Source: Litorisediminicola beolgyonensis
GTDB lineage: Bacteria; Pseudomonadota; Alphaproteobacteria; Rhodobacterales; Rhodobacteraceae
Length of the DNA stretch: 64,000 bases
Reading direction: 5' to 3'
Assembly: GCF_042679605.1 (NCBI RefSeq)
Contig: NZ_JBHTMU010000003.1
Coordinates: 1 to 64,000 of the forward strand
Shown: positions 51,122 to 58,893 of the stretch, one piece after another
Layout: each line of letters opens with the position of its first letter
How positions within the stretch are numbered: position 1 is the first letter of the stretch
Made by a program: the position numbers and the translations under genes
The notes under the pieces: model-generated
What the model was told of the DNA's origin: nothing
Seen by the model: the letters and a program-made list of their open reading frames with translations, nothing else
Databases searched by the model: none

Positions 51122-51304
51122 ATGTCAGACGACCTCAACGCGCTCCTCGAGCCCGGAATGCTGGTTCAGCACCCGGAGCGCCCCGACTGGGGCACCGGAC
51201 AGGTGCAGTCGAATATCGGCGGGCGCGTGACGGTCAACTTTCGCGAGGAAGGCAAGGTCGTCATCGACAGCCGTCAGGTCACGCTGATCCCGGTCTTTGA
51301 CTGA
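51122..51304 (+). CDS. Small DUF3553 protein
   Basis: A 60-residue protein. LLEPGMLVQHPERPDWGTGQVQSN, in part, and GRVTVNFREEGKVVID are the DUF3553 pattern, a small beta-barrel like the SH3-type domain also found in some UvrD-like helicases and nucleic-acid proteins. No function is established. It is divergent from chpT and upstream of the olsB gene. Confidence 0.8.
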   Translation: MSDDLNALLEPGMLVQHPERPDWGTGQVQSNIGGRVTVNFREEGKVVIDSRQVTLIPVFD

Positions 51305-51421
51305 ACGCTAGCGCCTCGTGCTTTCGCATGTGTTAACGCGCGCGCTTTTTTCGCCCGCGCGTTGCATATTTTTCGGCGGCTTCCTAGAACGACGCCAACC
51401 GAGGAGCCGCAGACACGCGCC

Positions 51422-52183
51422 ATGTCCCTGACCCCGCCGGAATTTACCGTCGATCTGGCCCGCAGCGACGACGAGATCCGCGCGGCCCAAAGGCTGCGCT
51501 ACGAGGTCTTCGTGGAGGAGCTCGGCGCGTCGGGCGAGGGCGTCGATCACGCCCGAAGGCTCGAGGCGGATCGCTTCGACGCGCATGTCGATCACCTGCT
51601 TCTGCGCGACGTGTCGCGCGCCGATGCGCCGGTCGTGGGCGTCTACAGGCTGTTGCGCGAAGACGCCGCGCGGGAGATCGGGCAGTTCTACTCCGAGGAT
51701 GAATACGACCTGGCGCCGCTCAGGTCCTCGGGGCGCAGGCTCCTGGAGCTTGGGCGCTCCTGCGTGCATCGCGACTATCGGGGCGGGCCGGGGCTGATGC
51801 GGCTCTGGCAGGGGCTCTCGGACTATGTCGCGGCGCATGAGATCGAGCTCCTTTTCGGTGTCGCCAGTTTTCACGGCACCGATGTCAAGGAACTCGCCGC
51901 GCCGCTCTCGCTTCTCCATCACCGCCATCTCGCGCCGGAGCCTCTCCGGGTGCGCTCGCGCGTGCATCAGCCGATGGCGCTCTGCCCCGAGGACGGGCTC
52001 GACCGGCTCGAGGCCGCGCGCGCGATCCCGGCGCTGATCAAATCCTACCTGCGGCTCGGCGCGGTGGTGGGGGACGGCGCGTTTCTCGATCATGCGTTCA
52101 ACACGACCGATATCTGCCTCGTCATCGACACCGCGCGTCTCGACCCGCGGCAGGGGGCGCTCTACCGGCGCGAGGCGTCGTGA
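51422..52183 (+). CDS. olsB: Ornithine-acyl-ACP N-acyltransferase OlsB
   Basis: A 253-residue GNAT-fold acyltransferase that adds a 3-hydroxy fatty acid to ornithine to make lyso-ornithine lipid. The start ATG 51422 gives MSLTPPEFTVDLARSDDEI; AQRLRYEVFVEELG, GVYRLLREDAAREIGQFYSEDE (in part), LELGRSCVHRDYRGG and LFGVASFHGTD are OlsB landmarks. Its GTGA junction with olsA shows co-translation. These phosphorus-free lipids often replace phospholipids under phosphate limitation. Confidence 0.88.
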   Translation: MSLTPPEFTVDLARSDDEIRAAQRLRYEVFVEELGASGEGVDHARRLEADRFDAHVDHLLLRDVSRADAPVVGVYRLLREDAAREIGQFYSEDEYDLAPLRSSGRRLLELGRSCVHRDYRGGPGLMRLWQGLSDYVAAHEIELLFGVASFHGTDVKELAAPLSLLHHRHLAPEPLRVRSRVHQPMALCPEDGLDRLEAARAIPALIKSYLRLGAVVGDGAFLDHAFNTTDICLVIDTARLDPRQGALYRREAS

Positions 52184-53034
52184 AGCCAACCTGGGACGAT
52201 GTCCAGCCCGAGGCGTGGCGGATCGGGCCGGGCGGCTGGCTGCGGGTGGTCCTGAGGGGCGTGCCGATGGGCACCCTGGTATTCGGCGGGCTCGCGACGC
52301 TTCTCCTGACGCGGCTGATCGAGCGCCCGCTCTTCGGCGTCGACCGTCCGGTCACGCCCTGGATCACCCAGATGGTCTGTCGCGGCTCGCTGCGGATCCT
52401 CGGCCTGACGCTCACCGTCAGTGGCCCGCGGATCGACGGGCCCGGCGCGATCGTCGCGAACCATTCCTCGTGGCTCGATATTTTCGTTCTGAACGCCCGG
52501 CGGAACGTCTATTTCGTCTCGAAATCCGAGGTGGCGGGATGGCCCGGGATCGGCTGGCTGGCGCGCGCCACCGGCACGGTCTTCATCCGGCGCGACCCGC
52601 GCGAGGCCGCCCGTCAGCGCGCGGTCTTCGAGGACCGACTGCGCCACGGGCACCGGCTTTTGTTCTTTCCCGAGGGCACCTCGACCGACGGACGGCGCGT
52701 GCTGCCGTTCAAGTCGACGCTCTTCGCGGCCTTCTTCACCGAGGCGCTGCGCGAGGACCTGCAGTTGCAGGCGGTGACGGTGATCTACCATGCGCCCGAG
52801 GGCGAGAGCCCGCGCTTCTACGGCTGGTGGGGCGACATGGAGTTCGGCCCGCATCTCTTGAAGAGCCTTGCGGCGCGGCGGCATGGCCGGGTCGAGCTGG
52901 TGCTGCACCCGCCGGTGCGCGTGGCCGAGGCACGCGACCGCAAATCCCTGGCGCGCGATCTGGAAGAGCGGGTGCGCGATGCGCTGCATGCGCGTATCCC
53001 CGTGCCGCATGAGGATCGCGACGGAAGCGATTGA
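52180..53034 (+). CDS. olsA: Lyso-ornithine lipid O-acyltransferase OlsA (PlsC family)
   Basis: A 284-residue membrane-associated acyltransferase, starting at GTG 52180 overlapping the olsB stop. One N-terminal hydrophobic segment at about 24-45 precedes the acyltransferase motifs NHSSWLD (HX4D), FIRRDPREA and FPEGTSTDG. It completes ornithine lipid synthesis by adding the second acyl chain. The olsB-olsA order and overlap support this over a general PlsC. Confidence 0.87.
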   Translation: MKPTWDDVQPEAWRIGPGGWLRVVLRGVPMGTLVFGGLATLLLTRLIERPLFGVDRPVTPWITQMVCRGSLRILGLTLTVSGPRIDGPGAIVANHSSWLDIFVLNARRNVYFVSKSEVAGWPGIGWLARATGTVFIRRDPREAARQRAVFEDRLRHGHRLLFFPEGTSTDGRRVLPFKSTLFAAFFTEALREDLQLQAVTVIYHAPEGESPRFYGWWGDMEFGPHLLKSLAARRHGRVELVLHPPVRVAEARDRKSLARDLEERVRDALHARIPVPHEDRDGSD

Positions 53035-53043
53035 TCTGAGGTG

Positions 53044-53664
53044 TTATTCCATCGCTGCCCGGAGCGCCGACAGTGCGGCGGCGGCATCCTCGGCGCGCCA
53101 GATCTCCTCGCCGATGGCGAAGAAATCGGTGACCGGGGCGAGAGCGCGGACCAGATCGACGGTCAGGCCGCCTTCGGCGACGACCGGCAGCTCGATCATC
53201 TCGGACCACCACTCGAACATCTCGCGCTCCGCGACGCTGCCATCCCCGAGCGCTCCGGCCGCGACCGGGCCGAAGCTGACGTAATCCGCGCCGGATTCGC
53301 CGGCGGTCAGGCCGTCATGGCGCGACGTCCCGCAGAAGGCACCGACGATGGCGTCCGCGCCCAGTTCCTTGCGCGCCATGCGGACCGAGCGGGAGCCGTC
53401 GACCAGATGCACCCCGTCGAGGCCCAGCCGCTGCGCGAGGACCACATGGGTGTCGATCACCAGCGCCACGTCGCGCTCATGCGCCACCTCGCGCACCGCG
53501 TCGGCGGCGCGCAGGAGCGTGTCCTCGTCCCGCGTCGCCAGCGACAGCCGGAGGCAGGCGATCTCGGCGCTGTCCATGACCGAGCGCAGCCGGTCGGGGA
53601 AGTTCATGAGGTCGATCTCGGGCGGGGTGACGAGGTAGAGCTGAGGGGCGTCCTCTTGGGCCAT
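53044..53664 (-). CDS. Thiamine-phosphate synthase-like (ThiE/TenI family) protein
   Basis: A 206-residue TIM-barrel protein starting at 53664 (MAQEDAPQLYLVTPPEIDLM); an ATG at 53697 is an alternative. LVIDTHVVLAQRLGLDGVHLVDG, VGAFCGTSRHDGLTAGESGADYVSFGPV (in part) and VVAEGGLTVDLVRAL are the ThiE/TenI landmarks. The usual ThiE pyrophosphate-binding segments are only partly recognisable, and no other thi genes are adjacent, so TenI-like or divergent function is possible. Confidence 0.75.
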   Translation of the reverse strand: MAQEDAPQLYLVTPPEIDLMNFPDRLRSVMDSAEIACLRLSLATRDEDTLLRAADAVREVAHERDVALVIDTHVVLAQRLGLDGVHLVDGSRSVRMARKELGADAIVGAFCGTSRHDGLTAGESGADYVSFGPVAAGALGDGSVAEREMFEWWSEMIELPVVAEGGLTVDLVRALAPVTDFFAIGEEIWRAEDAAAALSALRAAME

Positions 53665-53729
53665 CTTCGCGGTCCTTACCGGGGTTTCGGCCCTCATAAC
53701 CGAGCGGTCGCGGCTTGGAAAGACGCCCG

Positions 53730-54062
53730 TCAGCCGCGCGGCGGCAGGCTCGCGACATTCGCGAGCGCCAGTGCGAGCAGCGCGGCCCGCGTGCCCTCGT
53801 CGTCCATATCCTCGGGCGCGACCTCGACGAAGGCGGGCATCGGGCGTCCGGTGAAGCCCATCTCGCGCACGCCGGGCAGGGCCAGCGCCTCGGCGGCGCG
53901 GGGTTTGCCGACGCGGTACATCGCACCGTCGCGATGGGCCCCGCAGAGCATGTGGCCGTCCTTCATGAAGCAGAGCCCGCCGAACATGCGCTTCTCGACG
54001 ATCCCGGATACCTCCGCGAGATCGCCGCGCATCAGCTCCAGAACTCCGGGATCCGCCGCCAT
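53730..54062 (-). CDS. TfoX N-terminal domain protein
   Basis: A 110-residue protein consisting of the TfoX N-terminal domain: MFGGLCFMKDGHMLCGAHRDG and a sheet-rich remainder with GFTGRPMPAFVEVAPEDM. It lacks the C-terminal TfoX domain. TfoX/Sxy proteins regulate competence with CRP in gammaproteobacteria; stand-alone N-domains elsewhere have no defined role. It is divergent from the TrmJ-like gene. Confidence 0.82.
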   Translation of the reverse strand: MAADPGVLELMRGDLAEVSGIVEKRMFGGLCFMKDGHMLCGAHRDGAMYRVGKPRAAEALALPGVREMGFTGRPMPAFVEVAPEDMDDEGTRAALLALALANVASLPPRG

Positions 54063-54148
54063 GGGCAGAGCCTAGCACGGGGCGCGCCGTCTTGCGAAGC
54101 GCTCCGAGCGCGCCTAGAGAGGCGGCGCCGAAAGGAGCCCCACGCGCC

Positions 54149-54895
54149 ATGCCCACCGACACGCCCCAGCCCAGCTTTGTCCTCGTCCGTCCGCAGATGG
54201 GCGAGAATATCGGCGCGGCGGCGCGGGGGATGTGGAATTTCGGGCTCGACCGGATGCGGGTCACGGCGCCGCGCGACGGCTGGCCGAACGAAAAGGCCGT
54301 CGCCATGGCCTCGGGCGCGGGTCGGCTTCTGGACGAAGCGCAGCTTTATCCCACCACGGCCGAGGCGGTGGCCGATTGCAGCTATGTCTACGCCACGACA
54401 GCGCGGATGCGCGGGCTGACGAAGCCCGTGTTCAGCCCCGAGGCGGCGATGGCCGATGCCGCCAGGCGGATCGGGCAGGGCGAGCGCGTCGCGGTGCTTT
54501 TCGGACCCGAACGGGCGGGTCTCGAGAACGACGATGTCGCGCGCGCCAATGCGATCATTTCGGTGCCGGTGAACCCGGCCTTCTCGTCGTTGAACCTGGC
54601 GCAATGCGTGCTGCTCACGGCCTATGAATGGCGCCGCGCGACCAGCGAGATCGCGCATGAGACCACCGAGATGGCGGGCGCGGTCTGGGCCGACCAGGCC
54701 GAAATCGACGCGCTCTCGCGCCATTACGAGGAGCGGCTCGACAAGGCGGGCTTCTTCTTTCCCGAGCACAAGGCCGACCCGATGAAGCGCAACCTGCGCA
54801 ATCTCTGGAGCCGCCTGCCGCTCACCCGCGCGGATGTGCAGACCCTGCACGGCGTCCTGCGTCAGATGGTCCGATGGAAGGATCGCTCGGGCTGA
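54149..54895 (+). CDS. TrmJ-like tRNA/rRNA methyltransferase (SPOUT family)
   Basis: A 248-residue SPOUT enzyme starting at 54149 (MPTDTPQPSFVLVRPQMGENIGAAARGM, in part). Motif 2 VLFGPERAGLENDDV and motif 3 NPAFSSLNLAQCVLLTAYEW form the trefoil-knot SAM site. This group (TrmJ/LasT) 2'-O-methylates position 32 of certain tRNAs in E. coli. The C-terminal part DPMKRNLRNLWSRLPLTRADVQTLHG is the typical tail. Confidence 0.88.
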   Translation: MPTDTPQPSFVLVRPQMGENIGAAARGMWNFGLDRMRVTAPRDGWPNEKAVAMASGAGRLLDEAQLYPTTAEAVADCSYVYATTARMRGLTKPVFSPEAAMADAARRIGQGERVAVLFGPERAGLENDDVARANAIISVPVNPAFSSLNLAQCVLLTAYEWRRATSEIAHETTEMAGAVWADQAEIDALSRHYEERLDKAGFFFPEHKADPMKRNLRNLWSRLPLTRADVQTLHGVLRQMVRWKDRSG

Positions 54896-54949
54896 CTTGC
54901 GGACCCTCGGGGGCGACCATACTGTCTCGCCGGATACGGAGGATGCGAC

Positions 54950-56095
54950 ATGAGCTCCAAGCGTAAGCTCTTCGAAGAGATGGGCGCAGAGACGCCGAAA
55001 GCAGCGGCCCCCAAGGGCGGCATGATCGACCAGGGCCGTCGCGGTGCGCGCGGCGCGGTGCGGGTCTGGCTGATGATCCTCTTCGCCCTTGTGGTCACGA
55101 TGATCGCGGTCGGTGGGCTGACACGGCTGACCGATAGCGGGCTCTCGATCACCGAATGGCGGCCCGTCACCGGTGCGCTGCCGCCGATGTCGGCCGAGGC
55201 CTGGGGGCTTGAGTTCGAAAAGTACAAGCAGATCCCTGAATACACCCTGCAAAACGCCGGGATGTCATTGCAGGAGTTCAAATTCATTTATTGGTGGGAA
55301 TGGGGCCACCGGCAGCTCGGCCGTGCCATCGGCCTCGTCTGGGCGCTCGGTTTCCTGGGCTTCCTCGTGACCCGCAAGATCCCGCCGGGCTGGACCGGAC
55401 GGCTCCTGATCCTCGGCGCGCTCGGCGGGCTTCAGGGCGCGATCGGCTGGTGGATGGTGCATTCGGGGCTCGGCGGCGACCGGGTCGACGTGGCGAGCTA
55501 CCGGCTGGCCACGCATCTGGGGCTGGCCTTCGTGATCCTCGGGCTGATCGCCTGGGACATCTTCCTGCTGGGGCGCGAGGAGCGCGCGCTGATGCAGGCG
55601 CGGCGGGGCCGCGAGGCCAAGCTCTTCTCGATGGCCACGGGGCTCATGCATTTCGCCTTCCTGCAAATCCTGCTGGGGGCGCTCGTCGCCGGGATCGACG
55701 CGGGCCGGAACTATACCGATTGGCCGCTCATGGGCGGCGGAGTCTTCCCGCCGACGCCCTTCGAGATCGAGCCGCTCTGGCGCAACTTCTTCGAGAATGA
55801 CGGGCTCGTGCAGTTCATGCACCGGGTCGCGGGCTATCTTCTCTTCATCTTCGGCCTCATCGCCTGGCGGCGGGCGCGGCGTTCGCCCAATGCCGAGACG
55901 CGCTTCCGCTTCAACGCGGTTCTGGCGATGCTGACGCTGCAGATGGTGCTGGGCATCGTGACCGTGCTCTACGGCGCGGCCCTGCATTTCGCCATTCTCC
56001 ACCAGCTCGGGGCCGTGGCGCTCTGGGTGCTGATCATCCGCGCGCGCTTCGGGGCGCAATATCCGATCTTCTCGTCGATCCGGGGGACTGCATGA
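54950..56095 (+). CDS. ctaA: Heme A synthase (CtaA/COX15)
   Basis: A 381-residue membrane enzyme oxidising haem O to haem A for cytochrome c oxidase. About eight spans are seen; the first follows a 35-residue polar N terminus. GGLTRLTDSGLSITEWRPVTG, WEWGHRQLGRAIG, HLGLAFVILGLIAW and FMHRVAGYLLFI hold the conserved His ligands. The alphaproteobacterial type is confirmed by the WRPVTGALPP loop. Its stop overlaps the next start (ATGA at 56092-56095). Confidence 0.95.
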   Translation: MSSKRKLFEEMGAETPKAAAPKGGMIDQGRRGARGAVRVWLMILFALVVTMIAVGGLTRLTDSGLSITEWRPVTGALPPMSAEAWGLEFEKYKQIPEYTLQNAGMSLQEFKFIYWWEWGHRQLGRAIGLVWALGFLGFLVTRKIPPGWTGRLLILGALGGLQGAIGWWMVHSGLGGDRVDVASYRLATHLGLAFVILGLIAWDIFLLGREERALMQARRGREAKLFSMATGLMHFAFLQILLGALVAGIDAGRNYTDWPLMGGGVFPPTPFEIEPLWRNFFENDGLVQFMHRVAGYLLFIFGLIAWRRARRSPNAETRFRFNAVLAMLTLQMVLGIVTVLYGAALHFAILHQLGAVALWVLIIRARFGAQYPIFSSIRGTA

Positions 56096-57570
56096 CCGAC
56101 GCCTATACCGCGCTTCTCGACCATTCCCGCGAGACCTCCGCGCTTGGCCATGTCGCCGGGCGGCTCGGCTGGGACCAGGAGACGATGATGCCGCGCGGCG
56201 CGGCCGAGCAGCGGGGCGAGGAGATGGCAGCGATGACCGCTGTCCTCCATGCGCGCCGCACCGATCCGCGGCTGAGCGAGTGGCTCGCCGAGATCGACGA
56301 TTCCGCGCTCGATCCGGTGGGGCAGGCGGTCCTGCGCCACACCCGCCGCTCGCATGAGCGCGCGACCCGGGTTCCGGCGCGGCTCGCCTCCGAGATCGCG
56401 CGGGTCACGAGCGTCGCCCAGGGCATCTGGGCCGAGGCCCGCGCCAAGGACGATTTCCAGGCCTTCGCGCCGACCCTGAAAGAGGTCCTGTCGCTCAAGC
56501 GCGAGGAGGGCGCGGCGCTGGCCGACGGCGCGGATGTCTATGACGCGCTTCTTGCCGATTACGAGCCGGGGACCACCGCCGCCGAGATCGCGACGATCTT
56601 CGACGCCATGCGTCCGCGCCTTGTCGCCTTGCGCGAACGCGTGCTGGGCCAGCCCGAGCCCGACGGGCTCTCGGGCACCTATGACGAGGCGGCGCAGATG
56701 AAGCTCTCGCGTCACGTCGCCCGGGCGTTCGGCTACGACATGTCGCGCGGACGCGTGGACAAGGCGGTGCATCCTTTCTCGTCTGGCAGCGGCAACGATG
56801 TCCGCATCACCACCCGCACCGATCCGGCCGATCCGTTCAACTGCCTCTACTCGACGATCCACGAGGTCGGCCACGCCGCCTACGAGCAGAATATCGACCA
56901 GGCCTATCTCTTCACGCCGCTCGGACAGGGCGTGTCGATGGGCGTACACGAGAGCCAGAGCCGCATCTACGAGAACCAGCTCGGCCGGTCGCGCCCGTTC
57001 ACCGGCTGGCTCTTCGAGCAGCTGCGCGACACCTTCGGCGAGATCGGCGTCGCCGATGCCGAGGCGTTCTACCGCGCGGTGAACCGGGTGCGCAAAGGCT
57101 ACATCCGCACCGAGGCGGACGAGCTGCAATACAACCTCCACATCATGCTGCGCTTCGATCTGGAGCGGCAGCTGATCTCGCGCGCGCTCGAGGTCTCGGA
57201 TCTCGAGGACGCCTGGAACACGCGCTTCGAGACCGATTTCGGGTATCCGGTGGACCGGCCCGCCCATGGCGTGTTGCAGGATGTCCACTGGTCGGTGGGC
57301 CTCTTCGGCTACTTCCCGACCTACGCGCTCGGCAATGTCTATGCCGGATGCCTGAACGAGGCGCTGCGACAGGCGGTCCCCGATCTCGAGTCGGCGCTGG
57401 CTGCGGGCGATCCGTCTCCGGCGACCGATTGGCTGCGCGGGGCCCTGCAGACCCATGGCGGGCTGCGCGAGCCGCGCGACACGATCGAGGCCGCCTGCGG
57501 CTTCGCCCCGCATGAGGGGCCGCTGATGGACTATCTCGAGGCCAAGTTTTCAGAGCTTTACGGGCTTTAG
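56092..57570 (+). CDS. M32-family metallocarboxypeptidase
   Basis: A 492-residue zinc carboxypeptidase. The catalytic HEVGH motif (STIHEVGHAAYEQ) lies near residue 260, with VHESQSRIYENQLGRSR about 35 residues later providing the third ligand Glu and DVRITTRTDPADPFNCLYSTI before it; HWSVGLFGYFPTYALGN near the C terminus is family-specific. Length equals the M32 norm. It removes C-terminal residues from peptides in the cytoplasm. Confidence 0.93.
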   Translation: MTDAYTALLDHSRETSALGHVAGRLGWDQETMMPRGAAEQRGEEMAAMTAVLHARRTDPRLSEWLAEIDDSALDPVGQAVLRHTRRSHERATRVPARLASEIARVTSVAQGIWAEARAKDDFQAFAPTLKEVLSLKREEGAALADGADVYDALLADYEPGTTAAEIATIFDAMRPRLVALRERVLGQPEPDGLSGTYDEAAQMKLSRHVARAFGYDMSRGRVDKAVHPFSSGSGNDVRITTRTDPADPFNCLYSTIHEVGHAAYEQNIDQAYLFTPLGQGVSMGVHESQSRIYENQLGRSRPFTGWLFEQLRDTFGEIGVADAEAFYRAVNRVRKGYIRTEADELQYNLHIMLRFDLERQLISRALEVSDLEDAWNTRFETDFGYPVDRPAHGVLQDVHWSVGLFGYFPTYALGNVYAGCLNEALRQAVPDLESALAAGDPSPATDWLRGALQTHGGLREPRDTIEAACGFAPHEGPLMDYLEAKFSELYGL

Positions 57571-57580
57571 AAAAAAAGGG

Positions 57581-57602
57581 GGCGCAGCCTTGCAGCTGCG
57601 CC
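57581..57602 (-). terminator. Hairpin with minus-strand T-run after the M32 gene
   Basis: GGCGCAGC and GCTGCGCC form a perfect 8-bp stem with loop CTTGCA. On the minus strand it is followed by CCC and seven T (57571-57577), so it would stop transcription arriving from lysR; on the plus strand it lies 11 bp past the M32 stop. Confidence 0.55.
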
Positions 57603-57814
57603 AGTCTACGGTGTGCCCCGTGAGATGCGGCGGCTCGGCCGCACCAATGTCTTTCCCCGAGAGGAGCGACTGACCCGAGGAGGGGGTCTTGCCGCGTCCC
57701 TGTGGTCCGTTTCGCTCGTCGCCGACCTGATTTTTGCGCGTCCCGAGGGTCGTGCGGTCGAGTCCAGAGCGGGCGGACCCGCTGTTCCTACGCGACTATC
57801 CGCTCAGAAGGACG

Positions 57815-57834
57815 CCTCTGGCAATCGCCAGAGG
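57815..57834 (-). terminator. Hairpin just past the lysR stop
   Basis: CCTCTGGC and GCCAGAGG form a perfect 8-bp stem with the loop AATC, 29 bp downstream of the LysR stop. No T-run follows, so it may need Rho or protect the mRNA end. The rest of the 293-bp gap from 57571 to 57863 has no gene. Confidence 0.4.
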
Positions 57835-57863
57835 TTCAAATCTGAGCTTGCATTTATGGGATG

Positions 57864-58724
57864 TCAGCCTGCGCGGCTCTGCTGCACGCGGTCGAAATCG
57901 ACGTCCTGGAAGGATCGGGTGACCCAATCCACCACCTTGCGCATCGCCGGATCGCCACGGCGGCTTTCGTGGAACATCATCCAGAACTCGCCGCGGAACG
58001 GTTCGTGCGCTGTCTTGATCGTGACCAGCTCGCTGTCCTGCGCGGCCAGCGTATCGGGCAGAGGGCCAGGCAGTTTGGTTTGCAGCATCAGGTCGTAGAG
58101 CGCGGTGAAGCTTTCGACGCGCATGCGCGGCGGGCATTTGAACGTGTCGAACGCCATCTGCATCGGCGGATATTCGTCATGCTCCTGCGCCAGACCGACC
58201 CATTCGCCCGTCGGCTTGCCGCCCTTCCAGCCATACAGGCGGAAGGTCAGTTGCCCGACGCGCCGGGTCACCACCCGGCCGCTTTCGGGCGCGCCATACA
58301 TGATGACGAGGTCGTTCTCGCCCAGGCCTTCGCGGAAGATGCGATCCGAGAAGGTCAGCGACACGCCGTCCAGCATGTCGCCATGCCGCCTCAGACCCGG
58401 AAAGAGCACCTGCGAGGTGACGATCGGGACGCTTCCGACATTGAGCGACACGAGCTGGTTGGTCTTGTCCTGGGAGTTCGTGTTCATGGCCGAGCGCAGC
58501 TCGCCATCGAAGGTGTTGGCGATCGAGATGATCTCGCGCACGGCCTCGGACGGTTTCCAGCCATCGGCGGTCTTGACGAAGGCCGGGGTTCCGAGCGTCT
58601 CGGACAGCCGGTCGATCCGGCGCGATACCGTGGCCGTATTGGTCCCGAGCATCTTGGCCGCCGCCGTCATGGTGCCTGCCTTTGACAGCGCGACCAAGAA
58701 ACGAAAATCGTCCCAGTTATCCAT
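57864..58724 (-). CDS. LysR-family transcriptional regulator
   Basis: A 286-residue regulator starting at 58724 (MDNWDDFRFLVALSKAGTMTAAAKMLGTN, in part) with AGGAT upstream. The helix-turn-helix TAAAKMLGTNTATVSRRIDRL is canonical. The effector domain (about 90-286) is divergent, without an obvious close relative. It is in the same orientation as gyrA and downstream of it but has its own promoter with a palindrome over the -35, suggesting autoregulation. Target genes are not adjacent. Confidence 0.88.
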   Translation of the reverse strand: MDNWDDFRFLVALSKAGTMTAAAKMLGTNTATVSRRIDRLSETLGTPAFVKTADGWKPSEAVREIISIANTFDGELRSAMNTNSQDKTNQLVSLNVGSVPIVTSQVLFPGLRRHGDMLDGVSLTFSDRIFREGLGENDLVIMYGAPESGRVVTRRVGQLTFRLYGWKGGKPTGEWVGLAQEHDEYPPMQMAFDTFKCPPRMRVESFTALYDLMLQTKLPGPLPDTLAAQDSELVTIKTAHEPFRGEFWMMFHESRRGDPAMRKVVDWVTRSFQDVDFDRVQQSRAG

Positions 58725-58763
58725 CGAAAAGGATCCTACGCCGCGCTGCAGTTCTTCCCTCGA

Positions 58764-58788
58764 AAAGACGACTTTTGTATTCGTCTTT
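58764..58788 (-). promoter_or_regulatory. 8-bp inverted repeat in the lysR leader
   Basis: AAAGACGA and TCGTCTTT with a 9-bp spacer, 40 bp upstream of the lysR start. On the minus strand the second arm runs into TTTTCG, so it may be a weak hairpin terminator for read-through from gyrA or a second operator. Confidence 0.35.
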
Positions 58789-58821
58789 GCCCCGGCTGGC
58801 GCGGGCAGCAAAGGGTCTCGC

Positions 58822-58857
58822 ATTAAAGGGCTTGCCCATGCGCAATGTCAACATTGC
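58822..58857 (-). promoter_or_regulatory. lysR promoter overlapped by a 16-bp palindrome
   Basis: On the minus strand TTGACA (58851-58846) and TTTAAT (58827-58822) are separated by 18 bp. The palindrome GCAATGT-CA-ACATTGC (58842-58857) covers the -35 element and has the T-N11-A shape expected of LysR boxes. Repression of its own gene by the LysR protein is the natural reading. Confidence 0.6.
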
Positions 58858-58893
58858 AATTACCGACGGACCGTACACAGTCGTTTACAACCC

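Noticed and set aside
57571..57863. Small frames in the gap between the M32 peptidase and lysR genes
   Set aside because: They lack ribosome sites and family features; the gap is better explained by hairpins of convergent transcription ends.
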